Positions 15,488 to 22,614 are shown, numbered from the stretch's first letter. The stretch: DNA of 29,203 bases from a virus (IMGVR_UViG_3300009160_000128:1-29203), one strand, 5' to 3'. The notes: generated from the letters alone by a model not told the origin. Numbers and translations are program-made.

Positions 15488-15964
15488 TTATTTCCCAATT
15501 GAGAAATCTTCATTAGGACTCATTGCTGAAACTTGCTCATTTGCATATGCAGTACGCAATTCTTCAACATTATCATGCTGCTTGTAAGTATCCTCAGCTT
15601 CAGCATTAAAAGAGAATCTAGTTCTACGGTAAATTGGTTCACCATCTACACGGCAAACAATACCAGTTTTACCAGCTACTTTTAAATCACGCTCAGGGCT
15701 TTTCTTGTTAAATGGAGTTAATCCCTCCTCTATAACAATTTTACCAGTAATAGCTTGACCTGCATAAAAATCTGCAGCTTGCAAATCTTCTACAAGACCT
15801 GGCATAAGTGCAGTTACAGTTTTAGCTCTTAAGAATCCTGATTTCTCATCAGCAAGGATTCTTGTTTGTTTCACACGGATATAACCCCAATCAGGATTAT
15901 TCTCAGAAATATTAACTACTGCTCCAGTAGTTTCGTCAGATAACACAACAACTTTAGTATTCAT
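15488..15964 (-). CDS. conserved crAss-like phage protein, possibly ssDNA-binding
   Basis: 158 residues. Recognisable blocks are NPDWGYIRVKQTR, GFLRAKTVTALMPG, AGQAITGKIVIEEGLTPFNK and SPERDLKVAGKTGIVCRVDG. This beta-rich family is widespread in Bacteroidota phages and is usually annotated as hypothetical. It has its own leader (15965-16087) and a strong terminator, which suggests high, independent expression. An abundant OB-type DNA-binding protein is my guess, not shown by a motif. Confidence 0.75.
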   Translation of the reverse strand: MNTKVVVLSDETTGAVVNISENNPDWGYIRVKQTRILADEKSGFLRAKTVTALMPGLVEDLQAADFYAGQAITGKIVIEEGLTPFNKKSPERDLKVAGKTGIVCRVDGEPIYRRTRFSFNAEAEDTYKQHDNVEELRTAYANEQVSAMSPNEDFSIGK

Positions 15965-16061
15965 AATTTTGAATTTAAAAGGTAAATAAATAAATAAATA
16001 GATTTTTTGAGTAGATTTTAATACTATCAGTTAGTTACTCATTCTAAGTGATAATTCAGTA

Positions 16062-16089
16062 AGTATTGCATATTGCAATTAGCAATACT
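16062..16089 (-). promoter_or_regulatory. hairpin at the stop of the 16088 gene
   Basis: AGTATTGC / GCAATACT (16062-16069 with 16082-16089), 8 perfect base pairs with an inner ATTGCAAT palindrome. It reaches into the stop codon of the upstream gene. There is no T run, so it may be an RNA processing or 3'-end stability hairpin, or an operator for the 15964 gene. Confidence 0.45.
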
Positions 16090-16357
16090 ATATATCCAGT
16101 GGGCCCGATAGGTCTATTATATCATCAAATGGTTCATCATCTGATATAACATCATCTATGCTTTCATCATCAGAAAGATAATCAAAGTCATAATATTTTT
16201 CTTTAGTATTTTCTGCAATTGCAGAGTCAGTGAAAGGATTTATTGCATATTCACCAGCATTTAATGACATCAAGTATTGAACATCTAAATCAGTGAGCTC
16301 TAAGAATTGCTCAATTGATAAATAAATTACTTTGCCATTTGGCAGCTGATATAACAT
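16088..16357 (-). CDS. conserved small acidic phage protein (MLYQLPNGKVIYLS type)
   Basis: 89 residues. The start MLYQLPNGKVIYLSIEQFLE, then LTDLDVQYLMSLNAGEYAINP, is a pattern I know from crAss-like phages. The C-terminal 45 residues are Asp/Glu/Ser-rich and probably disordered. Function unknown. Flanked by leader-like AT-rich DNA on both sides. Confidence 0.75.
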   Translation of the reverse strand: MLYQLPNGKVIYLSIEQFLELTDLDVQYLMSLNAGEYAINPFTDSAIAENTKEKYYDFDYLSDDESIDDVISDDEPFDDIIDLSGPLDI

Positions 16358-16446
16358 TTTTATGCATAAAGTTTAGTAAATGTATTATATAATTTCATAC
16401 ATAAATTACCTTCATGTTTAAAATATTACATTATATAGCTAAAACA

Positions 16447-16471
16447 ATAAAAAGGGAGCCGAAACTCCCTT
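16447..16471 (-). terminator. intrinsic terminator after the 16511 gene
   Basis: AAGGGAG / CTCCCTT with a six-base loop (16452-16471), followed on the minus strand by a T-rich stretch. Confidence 0.8.
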
Positions 16472-16472
16472 G

Positions 16473-16511
16473 TTATTTGTTAGGAAAAGCATATCCTGAG
16501 ATATACTGCAT
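16473..16511 (-). CDS. possible 12-aa peptide
   Basis: An ATG overlaps the stop of the 16511 gene (TAATG) and opens MQYISGYAFPNK, then stops just before the terminator. The coupled start is suggestive, but the length is too short to be sure. Confidence 0.2.
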   Translation of the reverse strand: MQYISGYAFPNK

Positions 16512-16930
16512 TAAATTTCCTCTATAACTTCAAGATAATCAACAGAAGTATATGTTGTATCTTTTTTCCTTGTACCATCTGGTAGAATATTAGTATACTC
16601 TACTACATAAGGACTATACTCATGATAACCTCTAAAGTTAAATACAGATACCATAATATGTCCATCAACACATAAATCACTTTGTTTAAGTAAGTCTTGG
16701 TTTGCACCATAACTTAACTTGGTAACATCCATCCAACATAGTGTACTATTTGGAATTATGTTTGGTAACTTATTTCCTATCATTAACTTAAAGAAATGTT
16801 GTATAGCTTCACTACTATTACATAGCATAGGAGTAAGTAATCTTACAAACTCTGCACCATTAGGATGTTTAATAATAGACTCCAATGCTTTAGCAACATC
16901 GGAGTCTTCATAATTTACAGATACTTTCAT
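16511..16930 (-). CDS. hypothetical protein
   Basis: 139 residues. Helical N-terminal half (AKALESIIKHPNGAEFVRLL) and a beta C-terminal half (GYHEYSPYVVEYTNILPDGT). Overlaps the upstream gene by 4 nt. No family recognised. Confidence 0.65.
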   Translation of the reverse strand: MKVSVNYEDSDVAKALESIIKHPNGAEFVRLLTPMLCNSSEAIQHFFKLMIGNKLPNIIPNSTLCWMDVTKLSYGANQDLLKQSDLCVDGHIMVSVFNFRGYHEYSPYVVEYTNILPDGTRKKDTTYTSVDYLEVIEEI

Positions 16931-17142
16931 GTATTTAATCTTTTATGGTCTTTAATTTTTTGTAATAGACCGTTATTAAAATTAGTAAACCACTTAGTAT
17001 TTCCAAAATTGTTACCAATTTTTGGTAGTTCATTAGTTTTAGGTAGACAAGTACTTCTAATACCTGTCTTAACTAACTGACCTTCCTGGTCAATAAGCTC
17101 TAGATTAAAATCAAAACCTAGTACATTACTAATCATCTTCAC
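16927..17142 (-). CDS. hypothetical protein
   Basis: 71 residues (66 or so if a later start is used). FDFNLELIDQEGQLVKTGIR then a basic C-terminus. Overlaps the next upstream gene by 14 nt. No family recognised. Confidence 0.55.
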   Translation of the reverse strand: MKMISNVLGFDFNLELIDQEGQLVKTGIRSTCLPKTNELPKIGNNFGNTKWFTNFNNGLLQKIKDHKRLNT

Positions 17143-17446
17143 GGCTAAACATTTTCATTAAACCTGCTAAGGGATTGTCCTGCATATCACAATATCTTTC
17201 AAAGATTATACAAGCTGTGATAACTTCATTAATATGATTACACTTGTCTACAATCTGTTCATAACTACCTGTTTTAGTGTTATGTAAGTTATATGCATCT
17301 TTACACAATGCAATAATTTCATCTCTTCTCTCATCTGTGATACCCAAAGTAACCCATAAATCTGAAGTTGTATCATCAACAATACATAATTTTAAAGCCG
17401 TTGAAGACTTTAATGTTTTCTTTCTCTTAAATAGTTTTCCTAACAT
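17129..17446 (-). CDS. hypothetical protein
   Basis: 105 residues. A basic start (MLGKLFKRKKTLKSS) followed by a helical body (ERRDEIIALCKDAY; INEVITACIIFERYC) and an acidic end. First gene after the tRNA on the minus strand. No family recognised. Confidence 0.65.
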   Translation of the reverse strand: MLGKLFKRKKTLKSSTALKLCIVDDTTSDLWVTLGITDERRDEIIALCKDAYNLHNTKTGSYEQIVDKCNHINEVITACIIFERYCDMQDNPLAGLMKMFSREDD

Positions 17447-17530
17447 AGTATAAGTTTTAAGTAAATAAATAAAATAAACAGACTATCTTGCCTTTTATCT
17501 GTTCAATACGGTCATGGGCAAACGCAACTG

Positions 17531-17604
17531 TGATTCCGCTTGGATTCAAACCAAGGACCTATGCCTTAGAAGGGCAGTGCTCTATTCAACTGAGCTACAG
17601 AACC
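17531..17604 (-). tRNA. tRNA-Arg (anticodon TCT)
   Basis: A 74-nt cloverleaf on the minus strand. The acceptor GGTTCTG pairs with CGGAATC (two G-U type pairs allowed). The D stem is GCTC/GAGC. The anticodon stem has four good pairs with a C-U mismatch at its base, and the loop is CTTCTAA (anticodon TCT). The T arm is CTTGG-TTTGAAT-CCAAG. The discriminator base is A, and CCA is not encoded. It reads AGA, a codon this AT-rich genome uses heavily, so codon supply is the simplest role. Confidence 0.92.
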
Positions 17605-17613
17605 AAAGAAATA

Positions 17614-18000
17614 TTAAATTTCTTCTTGATGTAAGTTTTTAGCAAACTTGTTATGCATTATTCTTGATAATACATCAACTGAACCTTCTACATCTTGCAA
17701 TGTTAAACTTCCTGCATGATATTCTATGTTAGCTAAATGTTGAATAAGATAACTTAATTGATTACTTACAGTAGTTAACATATAAGTATGTTGATCATAT
17801 GCCTCATTTAATTGGGCATTCAAACTTTGAACAACTTGAGCATGCATTTTATCAAACTCTGTTTCCATGAACTCTAATGCCTCAATTCTTTGATATAACA
17901 TTGCTAATTCAAGTCTTTGAGCAGCAGCACTACCTGGCTTAGGTTCTTGAACAATTGTAGATGTTTTCTTTGGTCTCCCAACTTTTTTCTTTTCAGTCAT
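17614..18000 (-). CDS. hypothetical protein with AT-hook-like N-terminus
   Basis: 128 residues from the ATG at 18000 (MTEKKKVGRPKK). The frame is open further upstream, but that part overlaps the 18003 gene. GRPKK is an AT-hook-type minor-groove binding core. The rest is a long helix (LELAMLYQRIEALEFMETEF...) likely to form a coiled coil. It may bind AT-rich DNA as an oligomer. Lies 2 nt after the membrane coiled-coil gene. Confidence 0.65.
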   Translation of the reverse strand: MTEKKKVGRPKKTSTIVQEPKPGSAAAQRLELAMLYQRIEALEFMETEFDKMHAQVVQSLNAQLNEAYDQHTYMLTTVSNQLSYLIQHLANIEYHAGSLTLQDVEGSVDVLSRIMHNKFAKNLHQEEI

Positions 18001-18002
18001 TT

Positions 18003-18254
18003 TTACTGTTTTATAGTTAAAAAATATAATGCAATTGCAACCACTGCAATCACAAATCCTACTAATGTTGCCTTGAATGGCCACATTGTTTTTTCAAAAT
18101 TAATTTCATCTTCAATTTGTACAATCCTAAATTGTAAATCTGATTGATAGATTGCTTTAACATTGGGATCTGCATCAGTATCATGGATACTATCCAATCT
18201 TTCTTGTACTTCTGCTCTTAGCTTTAATAGCCTTTTAGTTTTTTTGTTTAACAT
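18003..18254 (-). CDS. coiled-coil protein with C-terminal membrane anchor
   Basis: 83 residues: basic helical N-terminus (LNKKTKRLLKLRAEVQERL), a middle helix, then one transmembrane segment (FKATLVGFVIAVVAIALYFL) near the C-terminus, so the soluble part faces the cytoplasm. Function unknown. Confidence 0.65.
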   Translation of the reverse strand: MLNKKTKRLLKLRAEVQERLDSIHDTDADPNVKAIYQSDLQFRIVQIEDEINFEKTMWPFKATLVGFVIAVVAIALYFLTIKQ

Positions 18255-18276
18255 AGTTATACATTTAAAGTTGTTT

Positions 18277-18312
18277 AAAAAAAAAGAGCCGAATTGTTAC
18301 ATTCAGCTCTTT
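18277..18312 (-). terminator. intrinsic terminator after the lipoprotein gene
   Basis: AAAGAGC-c-GAAT / ATTC-a-GCTCTTT (18283-18312) with a hexaloop, followed on the minus strand by nine T. Confidence 0.85.
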
Positions 18313-18335
18313 ACCTTATCAAATAAACCAATTAA

Positions 18336-18488
18336 TTATTTAGATGCAGTATCATTTGGTTTTTCTATGTTCACTTGACTATATGCATCACATGTAGCAT
18401 GAGAACTTCCACAACTTCCTAGTAAAATACTGATTGTTATGATTACAATAAGATATGTTATTGCAATCAAGCTCATTTTCTTTGTCAT
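18336..18488 (-). CDS. small lipoprotein, 50 aa
   Basis: ATG at 18488-18486 to TAA at 18338-18336. A basic start (MTKKM), a hydrophobic stretch (LIAITYLIVIITISILL) and the lipobox LGSC with Cys26 define a type II signal peptide. The mature part, beginning CGSSHATCDAYSQ, is only about 25 residues and resembles tiny lipoproteins of Bacteroidota hosts. It would be lipid-anchored in the host envelope. Phage lipoproteins of this kind can block receptors (as T5 Llp does), but that role is inference. Followed by a strong terminator and not overlapped by neighbours. Confidence 0.75.
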   Translation of the reverse strand: MTKKMSLIAITYLIVIITISILLGSCGSSHATCDAYSQVNIEKPNDTASK

Positions 18489-18551
18489 AATGTAAATTTA
18501 ATCATAATTTTTAATCATACCTAGTTTCACCGTAACTAGTAAGGTTGTTTT

Positions 18552-19508
18552 TTAATATACTCTGCTTGCTTTTCTTTTAATTTTCAAAGTATCTGGAGTA
18601 TTTTGACCGTAGATACTATTACTACAAGTCAAGATAGATTTGATATGCAAATCAAGGACTGTATTATAGTCATCTTTGCGGTAACCTCCAAACAATGCAA
18701 GAACTACCGGCAACTTTCTCCCTAAAAGGTGAGACATACGGTTTACCCAATCAGCAAATTTCTCAGCACACATAATCCAATACTCTGTACCATTCTGACC
18801 ATGTAGATCATCATCTTCATGTGAATCTGCACCATGTGCAAATACAACATAATCAACTTCACCATTAAGTACTTTTGTACCTAACTTATCAAGTGATTCT
18901 ATAAAGGAAGATACATATTGAGAATTAGCACCATCAGGGTTAATGTTACACCCAATAGGGATTGCTTTATTCAATAGAGGATTAAACTTTCTTGTGTCTT
19001 CAATACTGTTACCAAAATGACCGTCAAGGTCAAGATAAGCACAAACTTTACCTGTTTCTTGATAGATTTTAATAGCAGATACTACTTGACCTGAGAAAGT
19101 ACAGAATCCACTACCACGTTCAGGTTGTGCATGATGCATTCCTGATATTGGAGCAAGACATATAGTTTCAGGATGTTCAATAGCATACTTACTAGCAGCA
19201 TACAATGAACCTGTAGTATATGGTAAACTATCTACTAAGTTTTGAGACCAAGGTATAGAATTACTTCTGCAATTACCTGTTCCGGTATATACATTCTCAA
19301 CATATTCTTTTGTGTGAGCAATGTAAAAGTCTTCTTTCTTGATAGGTTCAAAAGAACCATCAATGTCTAACAAGTTACTATAACCTGTTTCTTGAAACCT
19401 GTTCATTAATAAATGAGGTTTCAATGGAGATTGAGAGTATGAACTCTCACGGATACTGTCAAAGCATACTTGCTTGTCAGTATAAAATGTTTTGATTTTT
19501 GAATTCAT
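18552..19508 (-). CDS. HDAC-superfamily deacetylase (acetylpolyamine amidohydrolase/AcuC-like)
   Basis: 318 residues, close to the 300-340 usual for bacterial class II-like HDACs. Motifs in order: GMHHAQPERGSGFCTF (H125/H126 charge-relay pair and GFCxF), YLDLDGHFGN (D162 and H164 zinc ligands), FAHGADSHEDD (D228, third zinc ligand) and FGGY (Y276, transition-state Tyr). All catalytic residues are present, so it should be an active Zn-dependent deacetylase. Natural substrates could be acetyl-lysine on host proteins, acetylpolyamines or a small metabolite. It follows the 1.3-kb non-coding region with no terminator between them, so it may share that transcript. Confidence 0.88.
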   Translation of the reverse strand: MNSKIKTFYTDKQVCFDSIRESSYSQSPLKPHLLMNRFQETGYSNLLDIDGSFEPIKKEDFYIAHTKEYVENVYTGTGNCRSNSIPWSQNLVDSLPYTTGSLYAASKYAIEHPETICLAPISGMHHAQPERGSGFCTFSGQVVSAIKIYQETGKVCAYLDLDGHFGNSIEDTRKFNPLLNKAIPIGCNINPDGANSQYVSSFIESLDKLGTKVLNGEVDYVVFAHGADSHEDDDLHGQNGTEYWIMCAEKFADWVNRMSHLLGRKLPVVLALFGGYRKDDYNTVLDLHIKSILTCSNSIYGQNTPDTLKIKRKASRVY

Positions 19509-19540
19509 GTCTTGAATAATTTAAGTGAATAATCAGATAT

Positions 19541-19643
19541 CCCTCTGCACTCAGTTGTAACATAGAGTTTGTTCCATTTCTGGCTCTTAAGCTTGTTAGC
19601 CTTACATTACAACTGTCTACCCTTGGGAAGTAGAAATGGTGCA
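19541..19643 (-). ncRNA. three-way-junction domain, copy A (3' end of the RNA)
   Basis: Outer stem TGCAC (19546-19550) with GTGCA (19639-19643). A 9-bp stem CAGTTGTAA (19552-19560) with TTACAACTG (19607-19615) encloses a further hairpin arm with GGCT/AGCC. A 5-bp hairpin TCTAC (19616-19620) / GTAGA (19630-19634) has a nine-base loop. On the RNA the loop is TTCCCAAGG, and its TCCC could pair with the GAGGGA that follows the outer stem. Confidence 0.75.
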
Positions 19644-20566
19644 TTACTATTTGAAAGGCTGAGTATTTGACCTTTCATGTTGTTATCATTAAGAGTTTCC
19701 TCTATGTATACACACTTGTATTTCTACAAGTAAACAACATGCTCAATGATTTATAGTATCATCATACTTGTCCATATTAGTGCCATAAGTTTCTTTTCAT
19801 ACCAACTTCCTTGCGAGATTCACAGGTTGCACCCTGCTAGTTAAGATATTAATCAGTCCCTTTACATAAACCTTGCGGGTCTTCTGTATCTACATATTGC
19901 AGTAGAATAAGAGCATTTTCACTAATAAGTGTCCGAACATTTTTTGCGTCATAAATTTTTAAGTTTAGATGCGGTTCAGGAGAATGAAAGAAGTAGTTCA
20001 AACTTTATGTAACATGCTACCTTTTGAGTAGTTTAGTTACAACTTCCTTCTGCTTTAAGCTGCCAAGCTTACTTACTGTTTGATGTAAATACACACTATT
20101 TCTAGTAGCATACGGAACATCTCACTAATAACAACTTCCATCTTGGCAAGATGTACTATTGTTATCTATTGCACTTTCTATTGGCATTTCTGCCTCAACT
20201 TCCTACCTGTTAGAAAGTCTACATCTCTATGCATCAACCGTTAGGCCACTAGCACACCAAAATGTAGGTAGTTACAATACTCTTCAGTAGACAGGATTAC
20301 TCCTGCGCAATATGTTACCAACATATCACTTTATACCATTGCTGGTTTATCCTATGGTCACGAGAGCTGACCTATTGTTTCAGTAGTTCCACAAGGAAAC
20401 TTAACGCACACACCATGAGCATCTAAACTCTGAGGGTAACAATATTGTGTACTTAAATCAGGACTCTTACCTGCAAATCCCTACATAGTCAATAGGAATG
20501 GCTTTCTCATACTAAACTGACTTGCAAATCAGAATAGAATGATAAAATTATAATCTTTAAGGTTGT

Positions 20567-20689
20567 CCCTCTGTACTTAGTTGTTATTGGCTGTACTCAA
20601 GACCAATATTCATCACATCCTCTATTAATTTAGAAGGAGACGCTCTGTGTGATTACAACTACCTGACCTTGGGAATCAGGAATGGTACA
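20567..20689 (-). ncRNA. three-way-junction domain, copy B (5' end of the RNA)
   Basis: Outer stem TGTAC (20572-20576) with GTACA (20685-20689). Stem TAGTTGT (20578-20584) with ACAACTA (20655-20661). Hairpin CCTGA (20662-20666) / TCAGG (20676-20680) with the same nine-base loop as copy A. The linkers are identical in length to copy A, and the AATG linker and GAGGGA flank are identical in sequence. Inside the middle arm are further stems ATTGG/CCAAT and ATCACA/TGTGAT. Confidence 0.75.
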
Positions 20690-20813
20690 TTACGACTTTG
20701 CTTGACATCAACAACCCCCTCAAGCTAGTGAATCACTACTTGTATGTAAACTGTATAGAGTGCAAAGGTTAAAAACTCCCCCTCAGTTATTTACAGCTGA
20801 TGTACTAAATGTA

Positions 20814-21122
20814 TTAATTTCTTGGTGGAAGTGCTTCTACTTCCTTCATCAGTCTAGTTACATCATCCGGAGTTAGATGTCCTTCAACATCATTAGTAAC
20901 CGGAGTATCATATACTAACTCTGAATACTCATCTTCAGGAGCCATATATAATACAGCAAGTTCATATAGTCCTTCTCTACCTCCATGTGAATAAGGACCA
21001 CGGATTACTGATACACCATAATGGTTATCAAAAAAATGATGAGCATGTTCTGCTGGATCCATCCACTGCAAAACTGCTTGTTCTTCATCATCTTTTTCAA
21101 ATACTAAATCTTCAAATGTCAT
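20814..21122 (-). CDS. conserved phage protein of unknown function (VIRGPYSHGG type)
   Basis: 102 acidic residues. The block YGVSVIRGPYSHGGREGLYELAVL split around residues 35-58, then YDTPVTNDVEGHLTPDDV, matches a small protein family common in phages of quite different hosts, including actinobacteriophages. Function unknown. The 110-bp leader upstream (21123-21232) holds short stems (CCATG/CATGG and CCGT/ACGG) but no gene. Confidence 0.75.
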   Translation of the reverse strand: MTFEDLVFEKDDEEQAVLQWMDPAEHAHHFFDNHYGVSVIRGPYSHGGREGLYELAVLYMAPEDEYSELVYDTPVTNDVEGHLTPDDVTRLMKEVEALPPRN

Positions 21123-21232
21123 AGTAAATAGTTTTAAAAGATTAAATAATAATGTTACAGAGGTTCACCTACCCATGGACTCTCATGGCATACTCCTATA
21201 TCTGCACCGTTAACGTACGGTATAACATACTA

Positions 21233-21439
21233 TTATTTTTTAAAGATAGATAAATCAACCTTATCATCTAAGGTTTCATCATACTGAAAAGTACCGGTTT
21301 CAAGATACCGGATAATCTCTGTCTTATAAGCATACTCTATCCCAACAGTAGGAATAGAGTATATAGTTCTGCCATCAACATCATCTTGTGGTACAATCAC
21401 ACCTGTGAGTACTTGCCACATAAAGAATAACTTTAACAT
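21233..21439 (-). CDS. small hypothetical protein with hydrophobic N-terminus
   Basis: 68 residues. The first 16 are hydrophobic (MLKLFFMWQVLTGVIV), short for a transmembrane helix, followed by an acidic soluble part. Overlaps the upstream membrane gene by 7 nt. No family recognised. Confidence 0.55.
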   Translation of the reverse strand: MLKLFFMWQVLTGVIVPQDDVDGRTIYSIPTVGIEYAYKTEIIRYLETGTFQYDETLDDKVDLSIFKK

Positions 21440-21699
21440 AAGAACAGGAATATAAATGTAAAACCTGTTACTATGACCGCAGTTAAGAATAGTAAATCAT
21501 CTTGCCATTTGTATTTGAAAACAAATCCGGGAGACAATAATCTTTCATTGTCATATAACAACAAAGAAGAAGTAGCACCTAATGCAGATAAAGAGATAAT
21601 CAATCCACCTATAAAGGCACTATCTACAAAAAGGATAATAGTTCCTAAGAGTAGGAATAAGGTAAACATAGTACAGAATACTAAAGCATAATTTTTCAT
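21433..21699 (-). CDS. small membrane protein, three segments
   Basis: 88 residues with three hydrophobic stretches (about 5-26, 29-50 and 68-87) and a short soluble loop (YDNERLLSPGFVFKYKWQDD). Function unknown; a holin-like role cannot be excluded from topology alone. Confidence 0.6.
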   Translation of the reverse strand: MKNYALVFCTMFTLFLLLGTIILFVDSAFIGGLIISLSALGATSSLLLYDNERLLSPGFVFKYKWQDDLLFLTAVIVTGFTFIFLFLC

Positions 21700-22131
21700 A
21701 TATAAGGGTTTAAGGGTTTCTAATAAATTTGTCTAACTATGACCGTCAAACTAAATCCGGAGACTAATACTCTGTTCTAATTCTTCCCCTATAAGGTAAT
21801 AGTAATAGAAGAGTATATATAGAGAGAGAGAGTAATAAGACAAGTTAATGTATGAGTGATAAGTTAGCTATATAAATATATTAAGTATATACTGTATACA
21901 GTTATTCTGCTAAGGTGTATGATACTAAAAACTAAGGATAGTATGCTAGTTAATGTAATTCTCACCCACATAACTCCTTGATTTACAACTGTTAAGTACT
22001 AATTAATACAAGTAAGTTACTATGACTTACTATGACCGTGTAATGAACAGTTCTCTACCACTCCCCAACAGTTCCAAGCGGAGCAAACAAGCCTGTTCCG
22101 CAGGAACATACACAATGGTTCTTAACTATAA
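21700..22131. other. intergenic region without a convincing gene
   Basis: About 430 bp. Visible features are an (AG)n run near 21819-21831, a CTGTATACAG palindrome at 21892-21901, two more copies of CTATGACCG (21737 and 22030; a third is at 21471), one copy of the AGTTnnAAGCGG element at 22070-22081 and a TGTTCC/GGAACA hairpin at 22094-22108. A 35-codon hydrophobic frame on the minus strand is too weak to call. Confidence 0.5.
22070..22081 (-). promoter_or_regulatory. CCGCTTnnAACT element, copy 1
   Basis: Plus-strand AGTTCCAAGCGG. ATGGTTCT lies 45 bp away at 22115-22122, as also near copies 2 and 3. This copy is far from the next start (21699), unlike the others. Confidence 0.5.
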
Positions 22132-22164
22132 AAGAAAAACCCCTACACATTCCGTGTAGAGGTT
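22132..22164 (-). terminator. intrinsic terminator after the 22178 gene
   Basis: AACCCCTACAC / GTGTAGAGGTT stem (22138-22164), ten pairs and one mismatch, followed by a T-rich run on the minus strand. Confidence 0.85.
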
Positions 22165-22177
22165 AAACCCAAGTTTG

Positions 22178-22561
22178 TTATTTCTTTGATACCTTATCAA
22201 AGTCAACAACTTCCAACAAAGACATATCAATCCCGAAGTCATCATCAGATGCTTGAGACGCTCTGTCTAAGTGAGAAAGAACAAGTAATGGTAATTTACC
22301 TGCAACCTTGATAATCTTGCCCAAATAGGTAGTACCTACGGACATTCCATAATCAAAATTACTTTTGTAAACCAAACAACCACGCTTTGCTATCTTGCCT
22401 TGTGCATCTTCAAATGCAACAGTAGCAGGATAAAAGGCAGTTCCTTTTACATTGTTCATTGGCTCATTAGCAATAGAGATTAATTCTCCTTGCATTGATG
22501 ATACCAACATTTTTTCACCTGTGTTGGGATTGCTCTCAACTTTAAAATCAAATTTTGCCAT
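22178..22561 (-). CDS. hypothetical beta-rich protein
   Basis: 127 residues: MAKFDFKVESNPNTGEKMLV then alternating strands (FYPATVAFEDAQGK, GCLVYKSNFDYG, TYLGKIIKVAGKLPLLVLSH) and an acidic, probably flexible end (ASDDDFGIDMSLLEV). The pattern suggests an OB- or SH3-like fold with an acidic tail, which would suit ssDNA binding; this is inference. It is an independent unit with its own upstream element, structured leader and terminator. Confidence 0.7.
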   Translation of the reverse strand: MAKFDFKVESNPNTGEKMLVSSMQGELISIANEPMNNVKGTAFYPATVAFEDAQGKIAKRGCLVYKSNFDYGMSVGTTYLGKIIKVAGKLPLLVLSHLDRASQASDDDFGIDMSLLEVVDFDKVSKK

Positions 22562-22602
22562 AGCTAAAAATTTAAGTTAATAATAAAACAATAATCCCTT
22601 AC

Positions 22603-22614
22603 AGTTACAAGCGG
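22603..22614 (-). promoter_or_regulatory. CCGCTTnnAACT element, copy 2
   Basis: Plus-strand AGTTACAAGCGG, 41 bp before the start at 22561, with ATGGTTCT at 22645-22652. Confidence 0.6.

Larger units (their letters stand above)
19535..20710 (-). ncRNA. candidate large structured non-coding RNA
   Basis: About 1.18 kb with no convincing gene on either strand, lying between minus-strand genes and visibly less AT-rich than its neighbours. It contains two copies of a three-way-junction domain at its ends (annotated separately), a 7-bp GAAA-capped hairpin at 19714-19731, GNRA-capped hairpins at 19692-19703, 20095-20106, 20183-20194 and 20292-20305, a GGTCA/TGACC hairpin at 20356-20372, and four copies of GGAAGTTG (minus strand). 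The loops read as GNRA only on the minus strand, which fixes the sense. It does not match tRNA, tmRNA, rRNA or intron signatures that I know. Size and phage/tRNA setting recall ornate phage RNAs such as GOLLD and ROOL, but I cannot show homology. Ends are approximate. Confidence 0.7.

Noticed and set aside
19535-20710. Cluster of tRNAs, rRNA-like fragment or group I/II intron
   Set aside because: No cloverleaf with a T-arm of the GGTTCGAATCC type was found. A short likeness to a 23S motif (minus strand near 19865-19890, AGACCCGCAAGG) is isolated. Intron core motifs and a split gene are absent.
21863-21973. 35-codon hydrophobic frame on the minus strand in the 21.7-22.1 kb gap
   Set aside because: No coupling to neighbours, AT-driven composition and no recognisable start context.
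21471-22038. CTATGACCG triplet as a regulatory repeat
   Set aside because: Three copies at 21471, 21737 and 22030, one inside a gene, with irregular spacing and no associated structure; could be remnants of a local duplication.
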